Shown: piece by piece, positions 25,438 through 39,290 of the stretch
Position numbering within the stretch: the first letter of the stretch is position 1
Layout of the letters: every line of letters starts with the position of its first letter
Assembly: GCF_037975245.1 (NCBI RefSeq)
Contig: NC_092577.1
Location: 33,738,898 to 33,802,897 of the forward strand
Direction of reading: 5' to 3'
DNA: 64,000 bases
Origin: Apostichopus japonicus
Taxonomy: Eukaryota; Echinodermata; Holothuroidea; Aspidochirotida; Stichopodidae
Notes under the pieces: generated by a model
What the model was told of the DNA's origin: nothing
The model's input: the letters and a program-made list of their open reading frames with translations, nothing else
The model's database searches: none
Translations under genes and position numbers: made by a program

Positions 25438-26972
25438 AATCTCATTTATATCAATATGTGGCCCGTGAAGGGTTTGTAAAAACTGGAGGAATGTATATGA
25501 AAGAGTCTATACTACGACATATATACATACCGTATTTCAGTAGGTTAACCCCCCCCCCCCCCCAAACCCAACCGTGATGATGGAAGCCTACCTTTGTACC
25601 CTATTCCCCTACCCAATCAACCCTGCAATGCAATACCAAAGGCAAGTCATCTTGCGTCGATTGATACAGTCATTTCATAAATGAAAGCAACGTTTATTGA
25701 TATGTTAATTGAGACTGAAATTATATGGCATGGACAGTGCTGATGGGCTAGGTAGGCTATCACAAATAAGTCGAGCTCCGTACGCCATTCACATGTTCGA
25801 GCTTAGCTGAGAAAACACGATGAATTCAAGATAAGATGACTCATTTTCGTTATCTTTAAATCGATAAACTGCGATTTTTTTAAACCTTGGAATTGTAGGA
25901 GCGCCCTCAAATTGAATTTCGCTGTCTCCCTTATTTGTTTATCAATATGGTTTGCTTAATAAACTGTGCAAGCAATATTACTTTGAAGCTTCAACTACGA
26001 TTATTTTGTTATTATATTTCTCCGCTAGGGCGATACAAGCTTTTTTCGTCACTTTGTGTTAATCGACATAGGAACCAAAAAATATTGATTTGTTGTCAAA
26101 AGGGTTGATTTATTTCGCAATCTTCTTTAATATTATATCAGTTTAGTGACAGATCAAATAGGTAAGTATAATTTTTCTACCTCCTTTCTGACATTTAACT
26201 CGCCTTTCGAGAAGTCGTAGGGCCCTCGGCTAGCAGGTTGTGTACTAAACATACCGGTGGTGCTGTTCTGTAAGCTATCGGGGCCGATAGTTTACAACTG
26301 TATGAAAGATTTAAATATAATCTTTTTATTTTTATTACCTTTATGTAATATTACAAATATTCCAGATAATATCGCCATAATTTCTCGCCATTAAATTTAT
26401 TTTCTGTCTGTTTTTTAGGTCTATATAATGAGTCTGATTTATTCTTTAGTGACACGAAGGATGTTTCGACTATCACTAGCTGAATAAAACCAATTAATAC
26501 ACAGCTCCTGCAGGAGTTAGCTGATTTTTCGACAACTTATAAACTGATTACAGATCTTCTGAACGTGCCAGAGGAAGGACAGGGGTGCGAATGAGGGTGA
26601 TAGGGTGTCACAGTGGGGTTCCTAACTCCACTCCCGCCATCCTTCCCGTCAATAGTCCCTGCAAAATCACCACAATGCTATATGCAACACTTGAAGGCTC
26701 ATTATTATAGTATATGTAGCCTATGTGTACGCCCGCAATGAGAACTTGAGAACCAAATATAAAGAGGCTGTGAGCTGTTATAATTTCATTATTTTCTCTA
26801 TACGGGAATGAATGTTGAATTAAATGTTTTGAACTCATAAAAAGAAAAGAAATCATTCGTCTCGAAAGAATGCATGATGTTATAGGCTGATTTGCTGCTT
26901 GTCATTTAACAGGTGGAGCACGCATACATACTTTAGCTATATGAGAAACCTATTTATGTATCTTTAGTATAT

Positions 26973-27035
<63 letters not shown>

Positions 27036-28187
27036 TATTGAAATGAGTGTCCCTCACCTTGATCTCACCCCCCCCCCCCACCACTCACCCTCCTCCACCA
27101 AAAGTAATACTTAAAACATAAATAATAAACTTAAAAAATAGTCTGCTACGAATAATAACACAATCACTGAACAATCTAAAACTGGCATTGTATATAAGTA
27201 CCAGTGTATCACACTAATTGAATATACTTTGACCACATATTGATCTACTATAGTCTATAATAAAATATAACCGTGTTATGGTTATTGAAAATGTATATAT
27301 ATAGGCTAGTATATATAGCGTGGTGTGTTGAACTTGAATGAACAAGATATATGAGCAATAAAAGCCATGTCAGTTTGTAGTGTTTACTCAATATACTTTC
27401 ACTTTCTTTCTTGCTGGTTTGAGTTTACATTCATCATTAAGAGAACAAAACACTGCTGCAGTGCGTTAGTGAGCTGTTAATATAGTATATAGACATATAA
27501 TATAGAGTTTTAACTTCCTTGTATTGAGAACGCATTCATATTCCTTTTACATTAGGATAATACACATTGTGAATTTTGTATTAATCTTCGAAGTACAGTA
27601 TATATGCGCACAATTTATGTATCGTGTGATTGTTACTAGAAGAATAAAATATATTGAAACATTTGATTTGGTTTGGTTTTGATCAATTATATTCAGGCTT
27701 ATTAGTGTTTATTATTTGTTCATATTTATTTTTATTAGCTTTAATATTTAATGAATAAAGTAATAACTAATGCCATAACATTAAGAAGAAGTTATTTTAC
27801 GTGAGTTCGTCAGTTTTTGACAACTTAGGAGGAAGTATAGATTAAAAAAAATATTTTGATTGAATCAAATAATAACAACTTGAATACTTTGCTTCAAGTT
27901 GTGACAATTTCAGCTATCAATATCACGAGAACATCACACAGAAATTGAATGGAAAATTTACAAGCTGGGGGAGGGGGGGGGGGGGGCAAGGGGGGCAAGA
28001 GGGTAGGAGGGGCGGCCCCCTGTAAAAATGACTTGCGGGCGCCCATGCTTAAGATAAAGCTTAATATGTTTTTCATGTTGTTATTAATGTTTTTATAGAA
28101 TGTGGTACTATACATAATCCTTATGTTTTTCTTTTACTTTTGTATTTCTGCATAATTTAAAGCCAGCCTCTCGTTCCGAATTGAGCC
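25438..28187. other. Gene-poor intergenic region
   Basis: Contains an AT microsatellite at about 26980-27031, a poly-C run at about 27070 and a G-rich run at about 27966-27990. Poly-A-signal-like TTTATT motifs (AATAAA on the minus strand) near 27725-27740 could end the receptor 3' UTR. No coding exon recognised. Confidence 0.45.
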
Positions 28188-31100
28188 TCATTCGCTGTTA
28201 GTATCCGACTGTTTCCTCTGAGATGAAACGACGCTTCCCCCCATCGGTGTGTACAAACTGGATAGTGGTATCTCGTAGAAACTATTTTCAATTAACGTTT
28301 CGAATATCTATATGAATAGAAATGATGAAGAAAAAAAATGGAAAATACACAAATATCATAAAAGGCGGTAATGGAAAATACGAAAGAACAAAAGGTGCAG
28401 AAGATGAGACAAGAAAGTTACAAAATCCAAAAATGATTTGCCGAAAAAGATTATTTTTCATTTTTGGCATAGCAGTATATATAGTCTTCTATCAAATGAA
28501 GAAAACTCTTTTATTGTTTAAATCATCAAACGTTGTTGTTTATACCACCAATCGATACTTTTAATTTCGCATTTTCATGCATGTTTTTACCCTAAGTTGC
28601 ATAAGTGAAATCGTAGCTAACATGCTTACTTCGTTAACTGTTATGGATATCTTTATTATCACTATATGTTGGACCTGTTTGAGACAATATCGGTTGCTTT
28701 GATTTCTATGGTTACCTTCATCGACATGTATGCATATTCATTAGCAAAATATATACATTGATATTTCATCGCACAATATGGTTTATGAAAGATATTGATA
28801 CAGCAAAAATAGGGTAATATTTTTTCCAAATAATAGAAACAAATCAGTATAAATAAACAACAAAATCCTGACAAAAAAAAACACAAAAATTGTCCGTCTG
28901 GAACTGGATTCGAAACCAATTATATATCTAAGGAATAAAATTTACATATATTTTAATTATTTCTTACCGATTTGAATGAAGCTCTCAGTTGATGGATGGA
29001 CGGTCGCAAAGAGCAGTTTTGATTCCAGCAGTCAAATAACGAAAGATTACTGATGAATATGACAAGGATAAGAGTAAAAATTTAACCTGTAATTTATTTC
29101 ACTTTTCAATCGGACCTGGTGCCTCACCTCATAGATATACCCTTTTATCTTTTTTTTCATATATAATTCAGTATTTCAATTGCATTATGAGATTTTTCAA
29201 ATAGGTTATCTTTGTCTTTGAGGTAACACGTAACCATATATATATATATATATGTAAACATAATATGTAAACACATTATTTTCGTTGAAATAAACAAAAC
29301 GATTATTTTCGTTGAAATAAATATATATGTATATACCTTAGTTGTAGGTATCTAGGTGGCCAAATTAAGTTGGGTGTTTCGACATCTTGTCCGGGTATAA
29401 GTTCCTCGTCCACTGGGAACGGAGAGGTTCCTTAATATAATACAAACAATGAAAAGAAACAAAGGCAATGTCTTTCTTCATCATTATTGTCAAAATGTAC
29501 TATCATATTTAAAGTAAATTTACGATTCACTAAAATATTAATGGATTGGCAAATATTAAGTACCTTCTTTAAATAAAAGAGAGTACCCTTTTCGTACATG
29601 TGGGCACTGCATCCCCTAGAGCCCCCTTACTAGTTTTGCTCTTCCCCTTCCCCTTCCGCTGCCCTACCCTCCCCCTCTCCCGTCTCTCCCCGTCGCCGGG
29701 TCTCTGGCTAAAAATACAGATGACTATCCGTGACATGATTCGATATACGTATTTGCTTTCAAACTTTTTCACAGTGTTCCCTTTCATATCTTATAACCAC
29801 AGAGTAGAATTATCGTAAAGAGACAAGGCTGAATTCAGGGGCTGCACCTGGAGGAGAATGGGGGGGGGGTCGGGAGATGGGATTATGTCGCACCCAACCT
29901 TGCATTTAGGGACCCTGCGACAAAATAACTTCTAAACACAACACGCAATTTATAAGTCGCAGTCAAGTAACCTAATGTATAAACGACGCTAAAACATTAT
30001 GAACTCATATTTACCACATCAGTTAAAAAAAAAAAAAAAAAAAGGTTATTTGTGTGAAGATGAAAAATTAATTGTACATGTCCAAAAGTAATTTTAATTT
30101 GTGTATAATCACCATCTGACAAAATCTCCCATAGAACTACAGCCGTAGACCATACGTCACTTTCATGTGTGTATTCATTTCGGAAGACAGATTCTGGAGG
30201 TAACTGGTTTAAAGTGCATGAAACCATCTGAACAAAAAGGAAACAATGGTTGGTCACAGTACACCTCTCTGCTAATCATTTGTCGACAAAATATGCAGTT
30301 TCGTTTTCAGTACGTTCTCAATAACTCGTTCTCAAACGCGGTACACCAAGAGAGTATATAAGATATAAAATACAGCGTAGAGTAGAACGTGCATATAGTA
30401 TCGCAGACGATCGCAATGCAAACTATAAGGTGCTAGGTATACACATACGCCCGAGACTGTATAAGTGACGTGTGGTAAAACCCTTTCCAATTTATGACTG
30501 AATTTGTGAGGGAAAAAATTACTGAGTTCAGTTGCAAGTTAATTTTGATTCAATAAAGATTTTTGGTAATAATTAAGTATCGACATAAGCCAACAAACGT
30601 ATGAACTGCTAAAAAAAAACAAAAAAACATATGAGACAGTAGCGGTAAGTATACTGAATTCTATACTACTAAGTGAAAACTCTATATTACGTCATCAAAA
30701 CAGCGAAGCAAAGTGGTCTCATGGGGGACATATTTGCTCCTCGAAACTCATTCCCACCCCCCACCATATACACATTTACCCTCCCCCCTCCCCAATAAGT
30801 GACGCCGTTGATGGACATCATTTGATAATCGTTAGTTTAGATCTATATACGAAAAAACGATAATAAGTAGAAATAAAGAACTTAAATAAAATATATATAA
30901 AGATGGAAAATCTACCAGCGACTTCTTTAGAGACACGATCTTTGGTGCGTCTTCAGCCAGACAAAAATCATATAATTTACATATTCCGTCTTTGGTGTAT
31001 AAAACCTTCTTTGTTGAAAAACCCGGATGTAAAAACTGTAAGTCATAAAGATAAAAACCGTTTCCATTTTTATAACGATTATTAACTTCTTTTGTTGCCA

Positions 31101-34100
31101 TTTATGACTGTTTGAAACAACAATTTGCAGCAAAGATAGCGTTTGAAAATTCATTTCGATTTTTTTGAGGGGGTTGGGGGAGGGGGGGATAAAAGTCTAG
31201 CAAAGTCATTAACATGTATGAGTAGGTCTAATATACTTATTACGTATAACGACAGTTACATTGTGCATGCATGAAAAATTTCATCTATATCGGAAGGGGG
31301 GAGAGGAAGGGGTAAGAGTTGAGGATGGAAAGTGGATGGGGTAAGTGATGGATATGGGTGGGAGTGGAAGCGAGGGAGGGGAGAGGGAGGTAGGGGAGGG
31401 AGGTGAAGGGGGAGGGGATGCGAATAAATATAAAACCAACTATTATTATGTAAATGACGTACCCCATATGATTGAATAAATGCCATTCCTTCTAAAATTC
31501 CAGATATATGTTTCATGGCATCAGGTACTAACATTGGACTTTGCGTGCATTCTGAATCAGGGTCAAAGTTCAGTCGGCTATCCAATGTCTCACAAACAAC
31601 ATGTTCCGTTATGAGGTAGAGCGTACCAGCTATATGAAACATAAATTCAATCATTAAAAGTGACCGTATAGACACCATCAAGAGAGAGTTGCTAATGGTT
31701 CAAGCTTATAATATATCAGCAGTAGCCTATATGGACAATAGGGGCTAACTAAATTGCATGATGATTATATTGGGACACCGAATTGACTTCTAAAAGTGCA
31801 TCCGTCCATGCTTGGGCTAAGAAAGTACATGCACAGAAAAGACAAATTTTCCGGGGGAAATTATCGGTATACTGTGTAAATATAGTGTTTCATGTTTCCA
31901 ACTGCATGCAAGTGCGAAAACCTCATAAGTCATGGGTTAACCAAAAATCTCTCACATGCTTGATGAGGTTTACTTCGAGTTATATGCTAATCCATATAAC
32001 CAAATAACATAATCCACATATAACCAATCCACATATAACCACATATAACCACATATAACCACATATAACCAATATAATACCAATATAATGCACATATAAC
32101 CAATCCACATAACCATCCACATAATCCACATAACATAATCCACATATAACATATAACCACATATAACCAAACAAACATATAACCAAATAACAAAATCCAT
32201 ATAAACATATATAATCCATTAAAACCAACTACAAAAAAACATCACAAACACACACAAAATACAACAGAATATTGGGCAATTGACTCTCTTTTATATTAAT
32301 CAAGTTATACACCGATCAGAGAGCTGTAGCAGCTAACACAGAACGACATGCGAGGTTGGAATTATATGAAAATGTTTTAAAGAAAACAAAGGGAATCAAA
32401 CTCAAACACAATGATGGATCGTAACATCTGAGGTTATAGCACAATCAGTGATCTCTTACCCCCCCCCCCCCCTCTTTCATCCTTCCCCCTCCATCGCTTG
32501 CGGATAATATAATACTTAGTAATAGTCTTTTTCTCTCTCACGGTAGTTAGAACCTTGAAAAACGGATGAATTCGTTATCATTTCTTTAAGCAATATATAA
32601 AGTAAACAAAGAGTAAATAATTTTGGTTAAAAAATGTACTTACTTTTATCTACTCCTATTCCTTCAATTTTAGTCAGGTGATTCGTTTTCGGCAGATCCA
32701 GTGTTCGCTTAACAAATATATCCCAATGGATAATTTTCTTCTTGATAACTCCATCTGACGTCGCGTAAAATAATGAAAGAAATCTCAGGTTACATTGTTT
32801 CCTTACATATCTTGGCCTATGGGCCTTTTTCATAAAAATTAAAACAAATTGTATTGTAAACTTTACAAAATTCCTCTTTTTACCACTTAGACTACTATGC
32901 CCCTCCAAATTGTTACTATAGGTATCGAGAAGGGTTCAAGTAGATTTAAATGCCTCTCAGGGAATGTCCACCCCCCCTCCAACCCCTCTCAAAAAACACT
33001 TCAACTAACCACTATCTACTTCAAACAGACTTCTCCTCTTCATTATTCCCCTTACCCTTCTCTACCCCCTCCTCCTCACCCTCCCCTTCTCTTACACACA
33101 TCCTCTTCTCATGAATACATGTAAAACCAACATCACAACACTAATCTACTATAATGTATTATCACCGAAAGGTATATACACATCATTCTATATATCCTTT
33201 GCATACAACACCTCACAAAACTATACTCTTTAATAAAGTCATATTCACCCGAAGTAGTCGTTAGAACCGCGCATTTTTTGCCGTGAATTGTTCCCATCCA
33301 TCTATTGTATATAGTTCCCATCTTTATACTTAATAAGAGACAGAAATCGTTCTCACTGAAAATTCTGTCCTTTCCAGTACCTTCCTTCGCCGCTGAGTAA
33401 TAATCTAAGAATTGGGAAGGAGGGGGGGGGGGGAGTTTGAGGGGAGGTGAGTTGCAGGAGGCGGGAAGAGGGAGGGATAGACGAGACAAAAAAATGTATA
33501 TGATGATGAAAAATGAAACATTTAAGAGAAAATACATTTGTAGCGTGAATGATTTAGAACAGTACTTATAAATGTTCTGATCACCTTCCAATGACGTAAT
33601 GCTTGTTTTTACGACACTATTCAGGGGATTATCTATACTAATCCTAAAGAATTTGATTCGAAGCACCGAGATCAAAATCCTGTCATTCATATAAAGACGC
33701 ACTATTATTGATTTATTATGCATTAATTAATTCTCCTCTAAGTAATTTGTAATTCTCCTCTAATTAGTTTGTAAATTAATTCTCCTCTAATTAATTTGTA
33801 ATTCTCCTCTAATTACTAATTAATTTTGAGCTACATGAGACTCTGATATAGCAGAGATAAATCTTTAATGGTTTGAAACCTATTGGTGCAACACCAAACT
33901 AAAAGAGCCTACATTAAGATTGGTTATCGCAAAGAGAATAAAATATTATAAATGTAACTTACTAGTTTCACTGCTTCCAGTCGAGTTTAAAGAATTACTC
34001 TCATCACTCGGAATGCTTGGCAGATCGGATCTAAATTGAGAGACAGAGAGATTATTGAAAACGCTCTTAATTTCATTACAAATCAATAATAACCAGCTAC

Positions 34101-37100
34101 TTTAACTATAGAGTATATTGTCTATATGCACAGATTAATACACTAGCTACATTAGTATTCTTTGTGTCAATGTCATTATTGATTGAATACCATCAAAAGT
34201 CTTATATTTGATCTGTGTGATATGATTCCAAGGCGTTCACAAAAAAAAAAAAAAATGAGATTGTAGCTTATCAAAAGAAATTCTCACAGCATACAATATG
34301 TACCCATATAGACCCATCACCTAATTTGCATATACAACACTCTGAGCAAACCTTGCAATTGTTTTGCTAATCATTAAGAAAAAGAAATTGATGTAAGTTT
34401 ACGTAATTACCTTCGGAATGAAACAATTTTGAACTATGTCTTGTGATTCGAAATGGTTTAATCATTACGATTTGGAAATAATTTTTCTATTTCGGAATAC
34501 GTTATAAATACTACATATTTACAAGAAACTTCACTATTTCATGTTACAGAAGGAAAAAATAAACAGCAGAACAAACACAAAAAAAACATAAAATTCTTAC
34601 TTTGGTTTTCCTTTCAAACTTCCTTGCAAATTATTCGGCAGAACTAAGGGGGGAAAATGTTTTAAATAATATCATGTCCATATATTATTAATGTAATGGA
34701 TTTCAAGCCACATATAGTGTATGGAATAATATGATTGATTAACGTACGTGATTGGTCGGTTACTGGCATGCTGGTCAGTTGAATCTGAGATGGTCCATGG
34801 AGATTGGAATCTCTATTCCTAGTAAGAAAACAAAACAAGAAAACAATCAAATATGACTTTCAAAGTCATTTTCTGAACTTGCAGGTTATGCCAAACATTG
34901 TAAATTGCTATATAATCTCATAAATGTTAATTTTCTTTGGGGGGGGGTGTGGAGGAGGGGGGGGCTAAAACAATAATTGAAAATATTATTAAAAATATAT
35001 AACTTACGGTGCCAAGTTAGCAGACATCGAAGCTACAAAGGGATTGTTAACAAGAAGAAACATTATGAACTTAAGAGAAAAGGAGTGTAAGAATTGCTTC
35101 ATAATTTATTAAACAAACAATGAATCATATAGTATTCCATTAAGATGAACTCGTACAATGTCAAATTCCTTATTCATTTTGCTTTTATATTTTTTTAACT
35201 ATACACTTTCCTTTAAGCTATAACATTTCCAATTGAGAATTGCATAATAAATTGTTACGACACAAAAAGAAGAAAAAAGTGATGAATACACTCACATCTG
35301 AGTTTGTTGATTAGTTTGTAGCAACATAATGAGAGGATACACAATAAAGCTAGAGTAGGACTCAACCACTGAAGAAACAAGAATCCTCCTACTAGGAAAT
35401 GAATGACAAATATAACAAAATAAATTAATCAATTTATGAAACATCATAATTACATTAAGTAAATTAATTAACGGATGTCCTTAGGTACAAAATTAATGTT
35501 TTAGATGGTATTGGTCTATATCGGTCCAAGTTGTAGTTCTATAACACTTTATATTTTAGTTTTTTTCAAACATATGAGACCTACCAATTAAAATTGGTAA
35601 TTAGAAACACATGCACAGATCATTAACTCAGTTTATTAGTTCACCATATTTAAGTGAAAGAAAACAGTTGTTGTGATTTCTTCTAAGTATAAATGTCCAT
35701 TGTGGAAAAAATTGTGATGTGACAATGACATGTCTGTAAACCAATAAATGAAATGGAATAAAGTAAAAGTAGAAATTATGCTACTTTTGATAATTTAAAA
35801 TAGTTTCCCGTTTCTTTTCTGTATATGTGACATCGTTCAGCGAAATTAAAAAGATACCAGGGAAACTTTATGTCTTAATTGATATGAAGTTGTTAATTAA
35901 GTCAGACCTGAAGATAAAGAAGGCACTAGACTTATAGGTGTTCTTGTTCTTGTTGTCATTGTTGTTGTTGTTGTTGTTGACTCTTCTGAAAGATAAACAT
36001 AGTAACAAAGGACATGAAAAATACATTGATATGTCATCCTAAAGCAATAGTGTGCAAATAAAACATATCAACAGATTTCATGTTGATATTTTGAAGCTAT
36101 TTCAGTTGTCTTTAGTAAAATTTTTAATTGTATTAACAAAAATGAAGTTCATGTAGTTATACCAGGAAAATTTCGACTTTTATATAGGGAACTCAAAAGT
36201 CTCAAACTTTTTACATTGTCCATTTGTGTTTAATATTGATATAAAGAATGTTTGGACGACGGAATATACGTTTTCTTATACACACATAGGCGTAGGAGCC
36301 TAATGTGATTGGGGGGGGGGGGGGGCTGTAACGACTTGCCCGAAAAATATAACCAAATTTTTTCGCGTGCGTTCAACATCGTAATGTGCATATCATATTG
36401 GCATTCATCGGTTATTACATCACATGCCAAAAACATACAAACATTTTCCGTGTTATTGCCCTTCCATATTGGTTACAATTATTGGGGCAGCCGTTACAAT
36501 AACAACGATAATAATAATATCAGCTTAACCATTGAAAAACACATTGCAAATTATTCTTCTTTCAGTAGGTGCCCGAAAAATTCTCAGCATATTGCCCGAA
36601 TTTTCACACAAATTTTTGGTTGGGGGGGGGGGCTGCAGCCCCAGCCCCCCCCCCCGCCTCGTACGCCTATGCTTAGACACCTGTCACGATTGCATCGTAC
36701 GGTACTAAAATCTTTGGACGGTTATATCGCGGTGGTTACATTACATCTATGGATGTTATAACGGTTATATCGTCAATTCTACAAGTTTCAGATAACAACA
36801 CGATTACCGCCTCCTCTACATAAACCGGTGCATTAACGGTATATAAACTAACGATTTGTATATCTTTGCAGTTAATAAAACTTGAGATCTTTGTTGATGT
36901 TTCTTACCGGATAATTCCAATATTATCGTTACGCTGTTGTTGAGATAAGTATCATTATGGATGTGTTGTATGCTTCTGCAGATGATAGTCTCGGGTTCCA
37001 GCCGTTTTACCAGAGGATACGAAATTATTGTGGAACTTTCATTGGACGATGAATCTCTCACAGCTTCAAGTTTCTCGTTAAAGAGATAAAGGGATAGCAC

Positions 37101-39290
37101 CGCCTCTGGTATTGCTCTATCAGCATGGCATGACACATTCAACTTCGTTCCTGTTTTCACAAAATGTTCTCCCTCGACCCTTTTGCCATTAAAAGTCATG
37201 TAAAGATCTGGAAAGACTTGACGTATGAAAGAAAAATTTTGAACAGCCAAGTATTTCTTCTTTCGTAATTATTCCGGACCCCTCCCCATACCACCCCCAC
37301 CCCAATCAACTTACAAGTATATTGGTGAATTCAGGATTTCTCTAAAGAGGGTATCAGCTCAACGCATTAATCCAACGCAAAATTACTAGCTAAGTGGCGA
37401 GGCATTAGAAATCGTCGTATTAGAAGATGCTGCAAAGATTGCGCGCATCCTGTCGCCATCACGATATCACAACTTCAGAACCTATGGATAGCCCCCTGGG
37501 ACACGAAACCCAAAAGTCATGTAACGTTATAATTCAAACTTATATATATATATTCCCGATATTAAGAGACACGAAATTTTTAAGTGTAAGTTACTTTAAT
37601 ATATGGTTTGAAAATGAAACCGTGAATAGATATTAAGTTGATCCTTACCATAGGTATAAAGTGAAACATTAACATTGTAAACTTTCGAGGCGACGCCATA
37701 AGCATTGCAGGATATCGTAACCACGTCTCTATCCGGTCGATAACTCAAGAAAACAGATTTTGAAATCGTTGGAACGTTTTCAGTGACATGTTCTACAGAC
37801 GTTTGTGTAGGTGCAAATGTCTCTTCACCGTCATAAATGACCAAAGTAACGTTTACTGCTGGCCTGGACTCCGAGGCAAGACAGGTTATATTTAATGACA
37901 CATTTTTAGGAACCCAAAGATATGCTTGATCAAGTTTAATTTCATTGATACTTATAGACATCTTTGGAGGTACTGTAAAAAAGAAAGAAAAGATGGTTGA
38001 ATGAAGTAAAGAAGTACCACGATATAATCCCGAGGGGTAGAGAGGGGGGTAGAGAGGGGTACATGAAAACCTTTAGTACACTTTGAGCGCGAGCATGCAG
38101 GGGAATACAGTATTTTAAATAGATGGATGTAGCGCTGGGTCGTTGAAGCGGGGCCTACATGTAGCATATGCTACTATAGTTAAACCCGGCACTGTATATA
38201 CACTCTTGTTCAGAATTAAGTAGCCTTTAGTCGTGATTGCGCTTATACCCTCGTATACTTGTAACAGTACTTATGTTGTTTTTACCGTACGACAAGTAGG
38301 ATATGTTATCTGGCGACAATAGACTCAATATTTAATGTACAAAAGCTGGATCCCGAAAATCTCACAGAAAGTAAGCTAGGCTTGATAAATCCTCTATATA
38401 CGGTAGTGTGGTATAGGTGGGAATTATCAAGTGCGTCACGTCAGTATTGTAAATAATTTCTGTGACATCATCAATTTAATATTATATACCATACCTTCAA
38501 GCAAACAGCTATTCCATTAAAATATCCAAAATGTCGAATTTAGCAAAGAGTTGTTAATATGTAGAACGAATGTATTGTCGAATACTACATACCAAAAAAA
38601 ATCATGTCGAATTCAGTCTATGAGATGTCGAATTTAGAAAAAAAAACTCACAACCTGTCGAAATGCGCAAACCATATGTCGAATTTAGCAAGTAGCATGT
38701 CGGATACAACACACCGTATGTCGAATAATGTCATACATATGTCGAATAATGCTACAACCATGTCGATTTCCAGAAATCGACATGTCGAATTTTACAGATA
38801 CCTGTGGTCGAAGTAACCATAAGCTGTCGAAAATCACTCACCGATAGTAACGCCCCTTTCTCTCCCGACAAACTATAGGGGTGGTCTACCGTTGTAACAG
38901 GTACGAGAAATGGGACAAATGTAAGATTCATTCTTACTGGAATACATTTGCGATTTGTTTTTTATTGATAGATTGAATATACATGGGGTCAACTGTAAGC
39001 GCTCGTAAACCGCACTCGTCACCCTGAAAACAGGCAGGTATGTGTGAATTGCTGATTTCTAAAGGGTATATAAATTACACTTATGTTAAATAGACAGCGG
39101 CATCGTTTCAAGTACTGTACACCTGTGATCGGTATCGACACCAACTGTGTCACTTGAATTTTTTTTTCTGCAGAGGTGAGCTGGGTCGGTGTGTAGTTTC
39201 CATGATCATGTAAATCATGCACTAACATTCTGGTGTACTGAGCGGGGTGGACATCGTGAACAGAAAACTGACGGGAGTAGCCTATTGGGG
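28188..39290 (-). CDS. Single-pass Ig-domain receptor with a tyrosine-kinase-like pseudokinase domain
   Basis: Minus-strand exons 39123-39290 (less sure), 37649-37972, 36908-37207, 35908-35985, 35296-35388, 35008-35032, 34748-34818, 34601-34643, 33963-34030, 33249-33404, 32644-32754, 31463-31629, 30916-31035, 30113-30227, 29337-29430, 28968-29049 and 28188-28217 join in phase with no internal stop. Exons 37649 and 36908 each encode an Ig-like domain with Cys pairs (LNITC/VTISCNAYG; LNVSCHADR/ETIICRS). Exon 35908 is a Thr-rich stalk and 35296 the membrane span (PTLALLCILSLCCYKL). The kinase-like part keeps VIITEH-type beta-5 (LYLITEHVV), LPPESVF for APE, SDVWS and CW...LRPS. It has HPG for HRD, DFC for DFG, Leu at the VAVK Lys (CAVL) and no glycine loop. 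Catalysis is therefore unlikely; a docking or decoy role is inference. Signal peptide and first exons are not identified. Confidence 0.82.
31990..32215. repeat. Degenerate ACATATAACC minisatellite
   Basis: Irregular repeats of ACATATAACC and AATCCACATA within a receptor intron, between exons 31463-31629 and 32644-32754. The Tyr/Val/Trp-rich frames on the minus strand come from the repeat. Confidence 0.85.
33721..33830. repeat. Short repeats of AATTCTCCTCTAATTA
   Basis: Four or five near-copies of TTAATTTGTAATTCTCCTCTAA in a receptor intron. Simple tandem duplication; no other content seen. Confidence 0.8.
36285..36671. mobile_element. MITE with poly-G/poly-C flanks in a receptor intron
   Basis: Left end CATAGGCGTAGGAG; the reverse complement of the right end is CATAGGCGTACGAG. 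Homopolymer G runs lie just inside the left end and a G run plus a C run just inside the right end. The interior repeats TGCCCGAAAAAT. No ORF of interest. Target-site duplication unclear. It lies in the intron between the stalk exon and the membrane-proximal Ig exon. Confidence 0.6.
38524..38815. repeat. Spaced ATGTCGAAT motif cluster
   Basis: About a dozen copies of ATGTCGAAT or TGTCGAAT separated by unequal, unrelated spacers of roughly 8-25 bp, in the intron upstream of receptor exon 37649-37972. The spacing is too irregular for a clean minisatellite. The origin is unknown. Confidence 0.75.

Noticed and set aside
31256-31467. Pro/Ser/Leu-rich minus-strand frame running on from receptor exon 31463-31629
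   Set aside because: It is a purine/pyrimidine-biased intron tract; the donor at 31462 joins in phase to the exon at 30916-31035, giving a continuous kinase-like sequence.
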